Of a stretch of 64,000 bases of DNA, positions 17,809 through 25,793 are shown one piece after another. Positions within the stretch are counted from its first letter, which is position 1. The number at the start of each line of letters is the position of its first letter. The translations under genes were made by a program, and so were the position numbers. The notes below the pieces were generated by a model, which was given only the letters and a program-made list of their open reading frames with translations, had not been told where the DNA came from and did no database searches. The stretch is from Paenibacillus andongensis (GTDB lineage: Bacteria; Bacillota; Bacilli; Paenibacillales; NBRC-103111): positions 5,215,001 through 5,279,000 of the forward strand of contig NZ_CP104467.1 of NCBI RefSeq assembly GCF_025369935.1, read 5' to 3'.

Positions 17809-19562
17809 CTGGTTTCCTCCATTCCTGGATTTGTAGGAATAATCATCTCTATTTTAGCTCCGTGGGATTCCTTGTCGTTATCATATACGATGAATGCGGC
17901 TTCACCGTACAAGAGTCGTAATCGCCGCTCCACATTCCAAATCCCAGTATGCTCACCACGTTCATTTTCCACACTTCTACCTGCTTTCAGGTTTTCAAGT
18001 ACGTCGTTCTTAAATCCAAGACCTGTATCTCTAATGCTTATTTTCATTCTGGAGCCGATCTCTTCAATCAGAAATTCAATCTGAACCTCAATGGTAAGCG
18101 GCTCATCCAACGTAACCGCATGTTTAATGGAATTCTCAACAAAGGATTGAATGACTAGCGGGGGAATAGGGACATCCGATAAATAATCCGGCGAGTGGAT
18201 CGTCCACTTCAACTTCTCCGGAAACCGCAAGTTCTGGATCTTTAAATAATTACGAGTATGTTCAAGTTCGTCTTTGAGCGGTACGAAAGAAGTATTACTG
18301 CGAAACATAAATCGGAAATATTCGATTAACGACATGGTCATGTCCAAAATCAACTCATAATTCTTGATCTTGGCCAGATTATAAACGATATTAAGCGTAT
18401 TCAGGAAAAAATGAGGGTTGACTTGCAGCTGCAATCGCTGCAACTCCTCCTTTTGCTTATTTAACTGCTCCTCATAAACGTTAATGCGGAGCCGTTCAAC
18501 CTCTGACATCATGGCATTAAACGCCCCGCCTATTAGTTGAAATTCCCCCGAAGTATGACTAAGCTCTACCCTGCTGCTCCAATCTCCTTCTCGAACCTTC
18601 TTCATTGTGCGCAGTAAACGATAGAGTGGCACCAAAACAGATTGCCTCATGGCATACAACCCTATAGGGATAAAGAGGAATGCAGCGATCGTGATAAACC
18701 AAACAATGGACTGTAGATAAGGAAGCTTAGCCAATATATAATGATCGGGTATCAAAGCATTTAAACTGAAGTCTCCTCGATGAGACGGAGCTCCTACTAC
18801 AAGAAATTTCTTTTTAACACCTGAAATATAATATTCGTTTAATTTTTGTTGCAGTTCAATTCCATATTCGCTTACTAGTTTTGAATCGGAAATAGGCTGG
18901 CCTTGCATATTGGCTAATAAAACCTCTCCCTCTTCTCCAATTTGAAGAGATCGAAGGGGCTTTACTAATTCGTCCGTATTAATCAAAGCTCCAAGGTAGG
19001 TGTCCCCCGCACGCACAATGTCAATGAGGTAATTAACTTGGTTAATCTGCACATATTTCCAAACCTTAGAGGAACTCCCCGTCGAAAATCGCTTAGAATG
19101 AATATAATCAATAATATAATTTTGTATAATATCATTTTCCTTAATGTCTGAAGTGTTAATCTTTGAAATGTTAAAATAATCTTGCCTGTGATCCGTATAT
19201 ACAAAAAAAGAACTTATCGGATCGTACAAGTTAATATCTTTATTCAACTTGTTAAACAAAAATATTTTAGCGCTGTAATAATCTCCATCCGTTTCCTCCT
19301 GGCTAAGCGAAAGCAAATCATAACCAGAACCAGCCACCGTTCTCATATAAGAGTCGATGTCGTCTAATTGAGAATCGCTTTGGTTCGTGTACAGGTGCAA
19401 CATGTTCTTATAAGAATCCGCAACCTGACCGCGAACGACATGAATAGCATAGTAGTTGTTGTATAAAAGCATCCCCACCAGCGGCATCGTCATTATAAGC
19501 ACGCTGACGATTAATTTGGCTCGCAATGAGGCTCGTCTCCAGTACCCTACAGGCGTAAACAT
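17805..19562 (-). CDS. Sensor histidine kinase (second YesM type)
   Basis: 585 residues. There is a membrane helix at about 18-38, an extracytoplasmic sensor domain, a second helix at about 280-300, then HAMP. The His box is LQLQVNPHFFLNTLN; the ATPase domain shows ENSIKHAV and DTGLGFKNDVLEN. The start has AAAAGGAG and ATG. It is coupled by 4 bp to the regulator gene. A sigma-A promoter is readable upstream, so the sensor pair seems to be expressed without the 42-bp element. Sensing by this protein probably couples external glycan fragments to induction of the GH43-GH78-GH2, binder, permease and GH1 units. Confidence 0.92.
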   Translation of the reverse strand: MFTPVGYWRRASLRAKLIVSVLIMTMPLVGMLLYNNYYAIHVVRGQVADSYKNMLHLYTNQSDSQLDDIDSYMRTVAGSGYDLLSLSQEETDGDYYSAKIFLFNKLNKDINLYDPISSFFVYTDHRQDYFNISKINTSDIKENDIIQNYIIDYIHSKRFSTGSSSKVWKYVQINQVNYLIDIVRAGDTYLGALINTDELVKPLRSLQIGEEGEVLLANMQGQPISDSKLVSEYGIELQQKLNEYYISGVKKKFLVVGAPSHRGDFSLNALIPDHYILAKLPYLQSIVWFITIAAFLFIPIGLYAMRQSVLVPLYRLLRTMKKVREGDWSSRVELSHTSGEFQLIGGAFNAMMSEVERLRINVYEEQLNKQKEELQRLQLQVNPHFFLNTLNIVYNLAKIKNYELILDMTMSLIEYFRFMFRSNTSFVPLKDELEHTRNYLKIQNLRFPEKLKWTIHSPDYLSDVPIPPLVIQSFVENSIKHAVTLDEPLTIEVQIEFLIEEIGSRMKISIRDTGLGFKNDVLENLKAGRSVENERGEHTGIWNVERRLRLLYGEAAFIVYDNDKESHGAKIEMIIPTNPGMEETR

Positions 19563-19603
19563 GATCGTTTCGGCTCCTTTTGTTACTTAGATTTAAATTT
19601 CAA

Positions 19604-19632
19604 ATCTATCATACTCTTGTAAGAACTGGCAA
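19604..19632 (-). promoter_or_regulatory. Predicted sigma-A promoter of the second kinase/regulator operon
   Basis: On the minus strand: -35 TTGCCA (19627-19632), 17-bp spacer, -10 ATAGAT (19604-19609). The spacing is ideal and the hexamers are moderate. Confidence 0.5.
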
Positions 19633-19662
19633 CGCCACAACCATAGTAAGTAAGTTGTGGCG
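19633..19662 (-). terminator. Stem-loop after the second LplC-type permease
   Basis: CGCCACAAC and GTTGTGGCG form a perfect 9-bp stem with a 12-nt loop. It lacks a T-run on the minus strand, so it is either a weak terminator or an mRNA-stabilising hairpin at the 3' end of the permease operon. Confidence 0.5.
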
Positions 19663-19693
19663 CTAACGCAAATGGGATATCCAATCGGCACCT

Positions 19694-20578
19694 TTATCCT
19701 TTTACGGCACCAATCATAATTCCTTTGATAAAATATTTTTGGAAAAATGGGTACGCTACCAAGATCGGGAGGACCCCAATGACAGCAATAGCCATTTTCA
19801 CAGCATCTGTAGGCATTTGCTGCATAGCATCACCTGCATTGTTCGTCATATTCGTGCTTATGAATTGAATATCTTGCATGATTCGGTTAAGCAGATTTTG
19901 TATACTGAACAGTTTGGGATTGGTAATATAAATCATGCCCAACTGCCAATCATTCCAGTACATAATACATTCAAAGAGACCAATTGTCGCCAATATGGGG
20001 GTCGACAGCGGTAAGACGATTGACCATAAGGTCCTGTATTCTCCGGCCCCATCTATTTGTGCGGATTCAATCAATGCACTTGGAATGGTTGTTTGAAAGA
20101 AGGTTCTCATCAACATCACGTAAAACCCATTCATCAGGAGTCCCGGCACAATCAAGGACCAAATTGTATTTTTAATATGGAAGATTTGTGTGTACACCAA
20201 GTATGAGGGAACTAGGCCACCATTGAATAACATGGTGAAGAAGACGATAAACATAATCAAATTGCGATAAGGGGTCACGCTTCTGGATAAAGGATACGCC
20301 AGAAGCGCTGTAATGGCTACCCCTAACACCGTTCCGACTACCGTAACGAAAACGGTCACACCGTAAGCACGGGTAATTTCCCCCCCTCTTTCGTACAAAT
20401 ATTCATACGCAGCTGTACTAAACGTATGGGGGATGAACGAATAACCGTTGGCTATTATATCATTCTGATCCGTTAGCGAAGCGGAAATGAGCAGAATGAA
20501 AGGGAGAATACAAATGACTGTGAACAAGAACATCATGATATGGCTGAACCACGTTAAGCCTCTGCTCTCTTTTTTCAA
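19694..20578 (-). CDS. ABC sugar importer permease, LplC/YtcP type (second locus)
   Basis: 294 residues, six predicted membrane helices. The EAA loop appears as IESAQIDGAGEYRTLW and the C-terminus ends KYFIKGIMIGAVKG, as in this permease group. The start is TTG at 20578 with AAGGAGGT upstream. It follows the LplB-type gene by 58 bp. It should form the channel for the lipoprotein encoded at 14567-16102. Confidence 0.9.
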   Translation of the reverse strand: MKKESRGLTWFSHIMMFLFTVICILPFILLISASLTDQNDIIANGYSFIPHTFSTAAYEYLYERGGEITRAYGVTVFVTVVGTVLGVAITALLAYPLSRSVTPYRNLIMFIVFFTMLFNGGLVPSYLVYTQIFHIKNTIWSLIVPGLLMNGFYVMLMRTFFQTTIPSALIESAQIDGAGEYRTLWSIVLPLSTPILATIGLFECIMYWNDWQLGMIYITNPKLFSIQNLLNRIMQDIQFISTNMTNNAGDAMQQMPTDAVKMAIAVIGVLPILVAYPFFQKYFIKGIMIGAVKG

Positions 20579-20636
20579 GGGTGTCTACCTCCTTAGAGTT
20601 TTTGCGTCAGCAAAAACTTGCCTCGTAAGCATAAGC

Positions 20637-21602
20637 TTAGAACAATGCGCTATCTTTGCTGTACAGTCGCACCATATAGTTTGCAAGCATAACAAGTATA
20701 AATCCAACTACCGATTGATACACACCAGCTGCTGTGGACAAGCCAATATCACCATTGCCCGTTAATCCTTTAAATACATACGTATCAATCGTCGCCGTTG
20801 TGTTAAATAATGCTCCGGAATTCATAGGAACCTGATAGAATAACCCGAAATCAGAGTAGAAAATTCTTCCGATACTGAGCAGCGTCAACATAATGATGAC
20901 TGGTGTTAGAATTGGCAAGGTAATATGGCGGATCTGCTGCAATCGGCTTGCCCCGTCGAGTCTCGCAGCTTCATAATACTCTTCGTCAATTCCAAGCAAT
21001 GCCGCAAAGAAAACAATGCTCGAGTAGCCAACACTTTTCCAGAAGTGAACCAAAGTTAGAATCCATGGCCAATACTTTTCCTCGGTGTACCAAGAAATGC
21101 CGTCTTTTAGTCCGAACCAAGGGAGTACTGTGTGATTCATGAATCCCGTATCCGCACTTAAGAGGGCATATACCAAATAGCTGACGATGACCATGGAAAT
21201 CAGATGCGGCAACGTGATCACGCTTTGATAAAACTTAAGCAATACTTTGTTTTTGATCTCGTTCAACAAGATTGCACAGGCTAAGGACAAAAAGGTTCCG
21301 ACAACAATAAATAATAAATTGTATAGAATCGTATTTCGGGTAATGATAAAAGCGTCCGATGTCTTAAAGAGATATTCAAAGTTTTTAAATCCAATCCAGT
21401 CGCTCTCAAGAATGCCTTTAGCAAAATTTATTTTTTTGAAGGCAATTACGATCCCTAACATCGGGAGATAGTTATTAAACAACAAGTAAAGAAGTCCAGG
21501 GGCCATCATAGTCAGAAGCGGCAAATATTTACGAAACCGATTTTCTTTTTTCTTGTACTGGATACCCGCCCGCGGTACAGTCGCTGATATGGCTTTTTCC
21601 AT
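20637..21602 (-). CDS. ABC sugar importer permease, LplB type (second locus)
   Basis: 321 residues from the ATG at 21602, which has AAGGAAGGGA upstream; an in-frame ATG at 21653 has no ribosome binding site and would overlap the promoter. Six predicted helices; the EAA loop is YEAARLDGASRLQQIRH. It is the first gene of a two-gene permease operon. Copy C of the 42-bp element lies 72-113 bp upstream. Confidence 0.9.
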   Translation of the reverse strand: MEKAISATVPRAGIQYKKKENRFRKYLPLLTMMAPGLLYLLFNNYLPMLGIVIAFKKINFAKGILESDWIGFKNFEYLFKTSDAFIITRNTILYNLLFIVVGTFLSLACAILLNEIKNKVLLKFYQSVITLPHLISMVIVSYLVYALLSADTGFMNHTVLPWFGLKDGISWYTEEKYWPWILTLVHFWKSVGYSSIVFFAALLGIDEEYYEAARLDGASRLQQIRHITLPILTPVIIMLTLLSIGRIFYSDFGLFYQVPMNSGALFNTTATIDTYVFKGLTGNGDIGLSTAAGVYQSVVGFILVMLANYMVRLYSKDSALF

Positions 21603-21648
21603 TAAAAGTTCCCTTCCTTTCCGTTTCATGCTCAAATGTCTTACCTTG

Positions 21649-21715
21649 ATCATAATGGATACGTTCTTGTCTAACTAACAATCTAACGACTTCCTATTGA
21701 CGTTTTAACGACTTA
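21649..21715 (-). promoter_or_regulatory. Regulon element copy C and -10 box, before the permease operon
   Basis: The element is at 21674-21715. It contains TAACGACTT twice at a 22-bp offset. The minus-strand -10 TATGAT (21649-21654) lies 19 bp from the element edge, exactly as in copies A and B. Confidence 0.7.
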
Positions 21716-21736
21716 TCCCTTCCCTGAAATAATAAA

Positions 21737-21763
21737 GGCTGACCGGGATTCACCCGTTCAGCC
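21737..21763 (-). terminator. Terminator after the SDR gene
   Basis: GGCTGACCGGG pairs with CCCGTTCAGCC (one mismatch) around a 5-nt loop; on the minus strand TTTATTATTT follows. It ends the GH1-SDR transcript. Confidence 0.75.
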
Positions 21764-21774
21764 CTTCATTTGCC

Positions 21775-22542
21775 TTAATATGACGTCCAGCCACCATCAG
21801 CCGTAATGACAGTCCCATTTACAAACTTCGAATCCTCGGATGCAAGGAAAAGAGCAACAGTAGCAATTTCACTCGGGTCCACCGGTTCTCGCCGTTGTGT
21901 ACCTGCACCTTCTTGGAACACCTGGAAAGCTGCCATGTCGATATTGCCCATCGAATTCATGATGCTAGTTAGAACACCGCCTGGTGCGATGGCATTACAG
22001 CGAATGCCGGATTTCGCGTACATGTAACCAACGTTCTTGGTGAGTCCCACTAGACCATGCTTGGAGGAAGTATAGGCAACTCCCCCTTTCCCCCCTGTTA
22101 TCCCCGCGGCGGAAGCAATATTTACAATGACGCCCTCCCCCTGTTTCAACATGAACGGAAGCGCTTTGCGAATAGCGCGCATTGGACCTGTCAGATTAAT
22201 GGCTATGACCCGGTCCCACAAATCATCCTCGATGGTTTCGATTAATCGGAAGCCGTCCATGATTCCTGCATTGTTCACGAGAATGTCGACGCTTCCAAAT
22301 GCTTCAGAAGCCCTTTCCACCATGGCATTGATGTCTTCTTCCTTCATGATGTTCGCGACAACGCCGACGGCTGTCCCCCCTTTTTGGCTAATCGCGTCGA
22401 CAACGGCTAAGATGGCGTCCTCATTCAAGTCCACTACCACAACCTTAGCGCCCTCCTCCGCATACAGTTCCGCAATCGCTTTACCAACACCTGAAGCGGC
22501 TCCTGTCACAATAGCTACTTTATTTTGCAGTTTCATACCCAT
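21775..22542 (-). CDS. Short-chain dehydrogenase/reductase (SDR)
   Basis: 255 residues, classical SDR length. The Rossmann glycine motif is TGAASGVGKAIAE near the N-terminus, NNAGI follows at about residue 90, and the catalytic Ser and YxxxK are in IASAAG and YTSSKHG. The substrate is not evident; glucose-1-dehydrogenase-like and 3-oxoacyl reductase-like proteins share these features. It lies 19 bp after the GH1 gene, in the same operon, so it may oxidise or reduce a sugar or aglycone released by the glycosidases. The ATG at 22542 (MGMKL) and that at 22536 are both compatible with the GAGGAG upstream. Confidence 0.88.
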   Translation of the reverse strand: MGMKLQNKVAIVTGAASGVGKAIAELYAEEGAKVVVVDLNEDAILAVVDAISQKGGTAVGVVANIMKEEDINAMVERASEAFGSVDILVNNAGIMDGFRLIETIEDDLWDRVIAINLTGPMRAIRKALPFMLKQGEGVIVNIASAAGITGGKGGVAYTSSKHGLVGLTKNVGYMYAKSGIRCNAIAPGGVLTSIMNSMGNIDMAAFQVFQEGAGTQRREPVDPSEIATVALFLASEDSKFVNGTVITADGGWTSY

Positions 22543-22561
22543 CTTTCCCTATCTCCTCTCA

Positions 22562-23839
22562 TTAGATCGCGTTTTCTCTAGCGATGTTCCCTAGATGAAT
22601 GCCACTAGGCTTAATGGTTCGTTCCTGAGTGGTACGGTCCACTTCAATGAGACCAAAACGTTTGGAGAAGCCAAGCTGCCACTCAAAATTATCCATCAAG
22701 GACCAATGCATATAGCCCAAAACCTGGAATCCGTCCGCAATACAATCATGGACACCTTTCAGGGCTTGATCAATGAAAGCAATACGCCGTGTATCATCAT
22801 CCGTTGCTATGCCATTCTCAGTAATCATAATCGGCATTTTCAGATGCGTGCTAACATATCGGACAACAGCCCCAAGTGCCTCCGGGTAAAATTCGTTCCC
22901 CATTTGTGTCGTCTCTGCATCTTCTGAAACAGGGAGAAGGCCATCTGGTCCATATACGGCACGCGTATAGTTCTGCAACCCGAAGAAATCATCATCTTGC
23001 AAGTACGGAACAAATTGAACAAACTCCTCTTGCCATGCATGTCTCGCGTTTTCTTCACCGCCAGGAACACTTTGGATATCGTAGAGCGACAAGGTAACTC
23101 CGACTTTGGTTTGCGGACTAACCTGCCGAATGGCTGCTCTCGCTTCCACATGCGCTTGAAAGATAACTGCCAGACCTTGCTCCGAGCGTGGTGCCAAAAA
23201 CGAATGAACCTCGGTAGGAGGCACACCAAAGGCTTTACTTAGTTCCGCGAAGTATGTTTGCATTTGCGCCATTTTTTCCATATTCATGCCGACCTGTGCT
23301 CCAGGAGAGCCAGATTTAAGTTCATATCGCTTCATAATTTTCTTGATCCCTATGGAGATATTCGCTTCATTAATCGTACATACATATGGCATCAATTCGC
23401 CTAATTCACCCATGACATGTGTACAATATCGTGCAAATCGGGCAGGTGTATCCGCCGACTCCCAGCCCCCAAGACGAATTAGCCATTGTGGGGAACTGAA
23501 ATGATGTAGGGTCACAATTGGAGTAATATTATTTTCTTTGCACGCAAGTAGAACTTCCCGATAATGTTCGATTTCTGAGGCTTCGTATTGCCCTTCCTCC
23601 GGCTCGATTCGAGCCCATTCAATAGAGAACCGATAGGAATTTAAGCCCATTTTGGCCATCTCAGCAATATCATCCCTAAAACGGTTATAATGATCTACCG
23701 CGCTGCCTGACGGTTCCGTGAACACGGAACCCTCCAAGTTTTCCATCAGCCAAAAATCAGAATTCGTATTATTGCCTTCTACCTGATGGGCTGCAGTCGA
23801 TGCCCCCCATAAAAAACTTTCTGGAAATTGAAGTGCCAT
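22562..23839 (-). CDS. GH1 beta-glucosidase-type glycosidase
   Basis: 425 residues, slightly shorter than the usual 440-480. The N-terminus FLWGASTAAHQVEG is the GH1 entry signature. The acid/base is E158 in CTINEAN and the nucleophile is E341 in ITENGIA. No signal peptide, so it is cytoplasmic. It may cleave beta-glucosides, beta-galactosides or phospho-sugars; no phospho-sugar-specific signature was recognised, and the importers nearby are ABC type rather than PTS, which favours unphosphorylated substrates. The start has AAGGAGGAG. Copy D of the 42-bp element lies 65-106 bp upstream, so it belongs to the same regulon as the GH43 operon. Confidence 0.92.
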   Translation of the reverse strand: MALQFPESFLWGASTAAHQVEGNNTNSDFWLMENLEGSVFTEPSGSAVDHYNRFRDDIAEMAKMGLNSYRFSIEWARIEPEEGQYEASEIEHYREVLLACKENNITPIVTLHHFSSPQWLIRLGGWESADTPARFARYCTHVMGELGELMPYVCTINEANISIGIKKIMKRYELKSGSPGAQVGMNMEKMAQMQTYFAELSKAFGVPPTEVHSFLAPRSEQGLAVIFQAHVEARAAIRQVSPQTKVGVTLSLYDIQSVPGGEENARHAWQEEFVQFVPYLQDDDFFGLQNYTRAVYGPDGLLPVSEDAETTQMGNEFYPEALGAVVRYVSTHLKMPIMITENGIATDDDTRRIAFIDQALKGVHDCIADGFQVLGYMHWSLMDNFEWQLGFSKRFGLIEVDRTTQERTIKPSGIHLGNIARENAI

Positions 23840-23878
23840 GCCTACTCCTCCTTAACTTCGGTTAATTGCTGCAACCTC

Positions 23879-23945
23879 ATTTTATAAGGATCCTCCAAAG
23901 GCAACTAACAATCTAACGACTCTTCACTAACGTTTTAACGACTTT
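23879..23945 (-). promoter_or_regulatory. Regulon element copy D and -10 box, before GH1-SDR
   Basis: The element is at 23904-23945. The minus-strand -10 is TAAAAT (23879-23884), 19 bp from the edge; a TATAAA two bases away may serve as well. Confidence 0.65.
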
Positions 23946-24007
23946 CTTAAAAGACAAAAAAGACCTACTCGTCAGTTCGATTATATTTACATCGACAAAT
24001 GACAAAT

Positions 24008-24034
24008 AGCCACGGCAAGAATCCCGCCGTGGCT
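24008..24034 (-). terminator. Stem-loop after the small gene remnant
   Basis: AGCCACGGC and GCCGTGGCT form a perfect 9-bp stem with a 9-nt loop. It sits just after a stop codon on the minus strand, as a terminator would, with a modest T-rich tail. Confidence 0.5.
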
Positions 24035-24046
24035 ATGTTTCGAATG

Positions 24047-24145
24047 TGGTTATTATTCCAACACCTTCTCAAGCTCGCTGCCCATATTAACCCAGCCATA
24101 CTTGGCGTCTTCGAACGCACGAGCATTCTTCTTCCTCCTCTAATA
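24047..24145 (-). pseudogene. Possible 3' remnant of a protein gene (SRPBCC-like end)
   Basis: In one minus-strand frame a piece reading ARAFEDAKYGWVNMGSELEK, then a short tail and stop, precedes a terminator-like hairpin. The same frame is closed by a stop about 28 codons upstream, and no start with a ribosome binding site is seen, so it is not an intact gene. The ending resembles the C-terminal helix of SRPBCC (AHSA1-like) proteins, which often neighbour DoxX genes; this is a weak recollection, and a binding-protein C-terminus is an alternative. Confidence 0.3.
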
Positions 24146-24199
24146 GCTGGTTCAAACGCAATATATTTGTACTCCAAAATTTTGTAGAATACTACCTAA

Positions 24200-24622
24200 T
24201 TAAAGCATGCGGCTCTTCGGACGTAGCACCCACGAGGCGAGAGTGAGAATTGCAAAACCAAAGGTGCTGAATAGGTGGTACGCATAAGCCCCGTAGTCTC
24301 CCACGAATGCATGTGATACAGCTGCCCCCGTCATTCCAAAGAAAATGCCAGCGTATGCCCATTCTTTAAGCCGCGGAAAACCCGGTACGAGGATAGCTAT
24401 CGTCCCAAGAACTTTCCAAATCCCGAGAATGGTCAGAAAGTACACCGGGTACCCTACTATCTCCACCGTCTCGAGCGTCCCCCATTGATGGGTTAGCTCT
24501 CCAATTCCTCCGCTTCCCTCAACGAATGCAAGCATTGACGTTGTAACCCAATAAGCGATAACTTTCCCTCGAGGCTGGGTTTGTACTTTCGCAGTTGTTT
24601 CCGCACCGATGATCACACTCAT
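24200..24622 (-). CDS. DoxX-family small membrane protein
   Basis: About 140 residues from the ATG at 24622, chosen for the GAGGAGG upstream (an earlier ATG at 24673 lies in the operator region). Four hydrophobic helices, with ETVEIVGYPVYFLTILGIWK in the middle and a C-terminal LASWVLRPK, fit the DoxX-like family. The function is not established for most members. Two palindromes lie upstream (24699-24744), so the gene is probably repressor-controlled. Confidence 0.8.
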   Translation of the reverse strand: MSVIIGAETTAKVQTQPRGKVIAYWVTTSMLAFVEGSGGIGELTHQWGTLETVEIVGYPVYFLTILGIWKVLGTIAILVPGFPRLKEWAYAGIFFGMTGAAVSHAFVGDYGAYAYHLFSTFGFAILTLASWVLRPKSRML

Positions 24623-24698
24623 TTTGTTCCTCCTCATAATTGTTGATTCAAGTGACCTAAATTCATACTTCAAACTTCCAAATAATTATCTCCTTATC

Positions 24699-24744
24699 GG
24701 ACACCATTTGGTGACATTTCGATTATAAGACACCATTCGGTGTC
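24699..24744 (-). promoter_or_regulatory. Pair of palindromic operators before the DoxX gene
   Basis: GGACACCATTTGGTGAC (24699-24715 region) and GACACCATTCGGTGTC (24729-24744) share the dyad ACACC-n4-GGTG. Their centres are about 30 bp, nearly three helical turns, apart, so two dimers could bind the same DNA face. They lie 77-122 bp before the DoxX start. The cognate regulator is not known; the TetR gene next door is one candidate. Confidence 0.5.
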
Positions 24745-24877
24745 GTGTCAATATCATTTTTAAACTCCGCATTTGTGTTAAATCGATATAACCGAACAAA
24801 CAATCAGATTGAGAATATTTGAGGACCTTTTTGGGGCCCAATTTGTATGTAATAAATGACGAATTACTAAAAATGAA

Positions 24878-24910
24878 CAAAAAAAAACACAGTCGCCTAA
24901 TGGACCGTGT
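24878..24910 (-). terminator. Terminator after the TetR gene
   Basis: On the minus strand ACACGGT pairs with ACTGTGT (one G-U pair), followed by nine T residues. Confidence 0.7.
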
Positions 24911-24971
24911 CATTTATATATGTGGTAAATTCATGATGCGTCAAAATGGTAATCAATGCTTCGTCTCGTAA

Positions 24972-25592
24972 TTAGTGAAGATCCATTTTGGGAGGAATGA
25001 AAAGATCCTTATGATGAAGTTTCAGCAGCAAAAAAAACTGTTTAGCCAAAAATTGTGGTGTATAAGGCATGTCGTTCCGAATCCAAGCCACAATCGTGCC
25101 GATCAAGGCTGCTGAACCATACCATATCGCGATGTCTTTTTGAATTCCGGCATCTAAGATGAAGGATTTTCGGTGGTTCTCCAAACTATTCGTAATGGTC
25201 TCTGACAACATTTTTAGCAAACGCTCCGTAAAAATTGGCGTCCGTTTCGAGCCTAGAACTACTTTATAAAATTTAGCATGTTCTGCAATGTGTTCAAGCA
25301 AATTTACCATAACCCACAAATCCTTTTCTTCAGCAGAATTTGGATGCAGCGGCTTACTGTTAAGGGCATTTTGAATGTCCCCAATCATTTCATCGGCCAT
25401 TTTCTCCAGCATATCCGGGATATCACGATAATGCAGGTAAAAGGTTACTCGGTTAATGGTTGCCCGCTCTGAGATTCGATTAACCGATATTTTCTCGATC
25501 TCCATTTCCTGTAATAAATCGATCAAGGCATCTTTCAGCAGTTGGCGCGTTCGAAGTATCCTCGGGTCCGTACGAGGCTTGTCTTGATTCAT
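24972..25592 (-). CDS. TetR/AcrR-family transcriptional repressor
   Basis: 206 residues. The N-terminal helix-turn-helix reads ISVNRISERATINRVTFYLH, with the usual RTRQLLKDALIDLL helix before it; the C-terminal part resembles the TetR_C_7 type. It is divergent from the MFS exporter gene, with 201 bp between the starts. That region holds two dyads, so the protein probably represses the exporter and itself, and a ligand exported by the pump would release it. Confidence 0.88.
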   Translation of the reverse strand: MNQDKPRTDPRILRTRQLLKDALIDLLQEMEIEKISVNRISERATINRVTFYLHYRDIPDMLEKMADEMIGDIQNALNSKPLHPNSAEEKDLWVMVNLLEHIAEHAKFYKVVLGSKRTPIFTERLLKMLSETITNSLENHRKSFILDAGIQKDIAIWYGSAALIGTIVAWIRNDMPYTPQFLAKQFFLLLKLHHKDLFIPPKMDLH

Positions 25593-25667
25593 GCGGATGA
25601 TTCCTTTCCATGTTAATTTACAGTTTCATCATTCTTGTCTTTTAAATAAAACTTAAGCTACATAAAT

Positions 25668-25768
25668 GTAATAAAGGTTTATTACTTTACACTTTTGCCC
25701 ATAATCGTCGCTTGCAAGAAACATCTATCTATATATAATCTAATTTATACAGTGTTAATTATCTAACA
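25668..25768. promoter_or_regulatory. Divergent control region of TetR and MFS exporter
   Basis: A perfect dyad GTAATAAA-GG-TTTATTAC occupies 25668-25685. A sigma-A promoter for the exporter follows: -35 TTGCAA (25712-25717), 16-bp spacer, -10 TATAAT (25734-25739). A second, weaker dyad TGTTA-n6-TAACA lies at 25753-25768, just after the expected start of transcription. Either dyad could be the TetR operator. Confidence 0.55.
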
Positions 25769-25793
25769 ACCTGTAAAATAAGTCTAGAGAAAT

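Noticed and set aside
24686..24913. A 75-codon frame before the DoxX gene
   Set aside because: It runs through the TetR terminator and the two palindromes and has no ribosome binding site.
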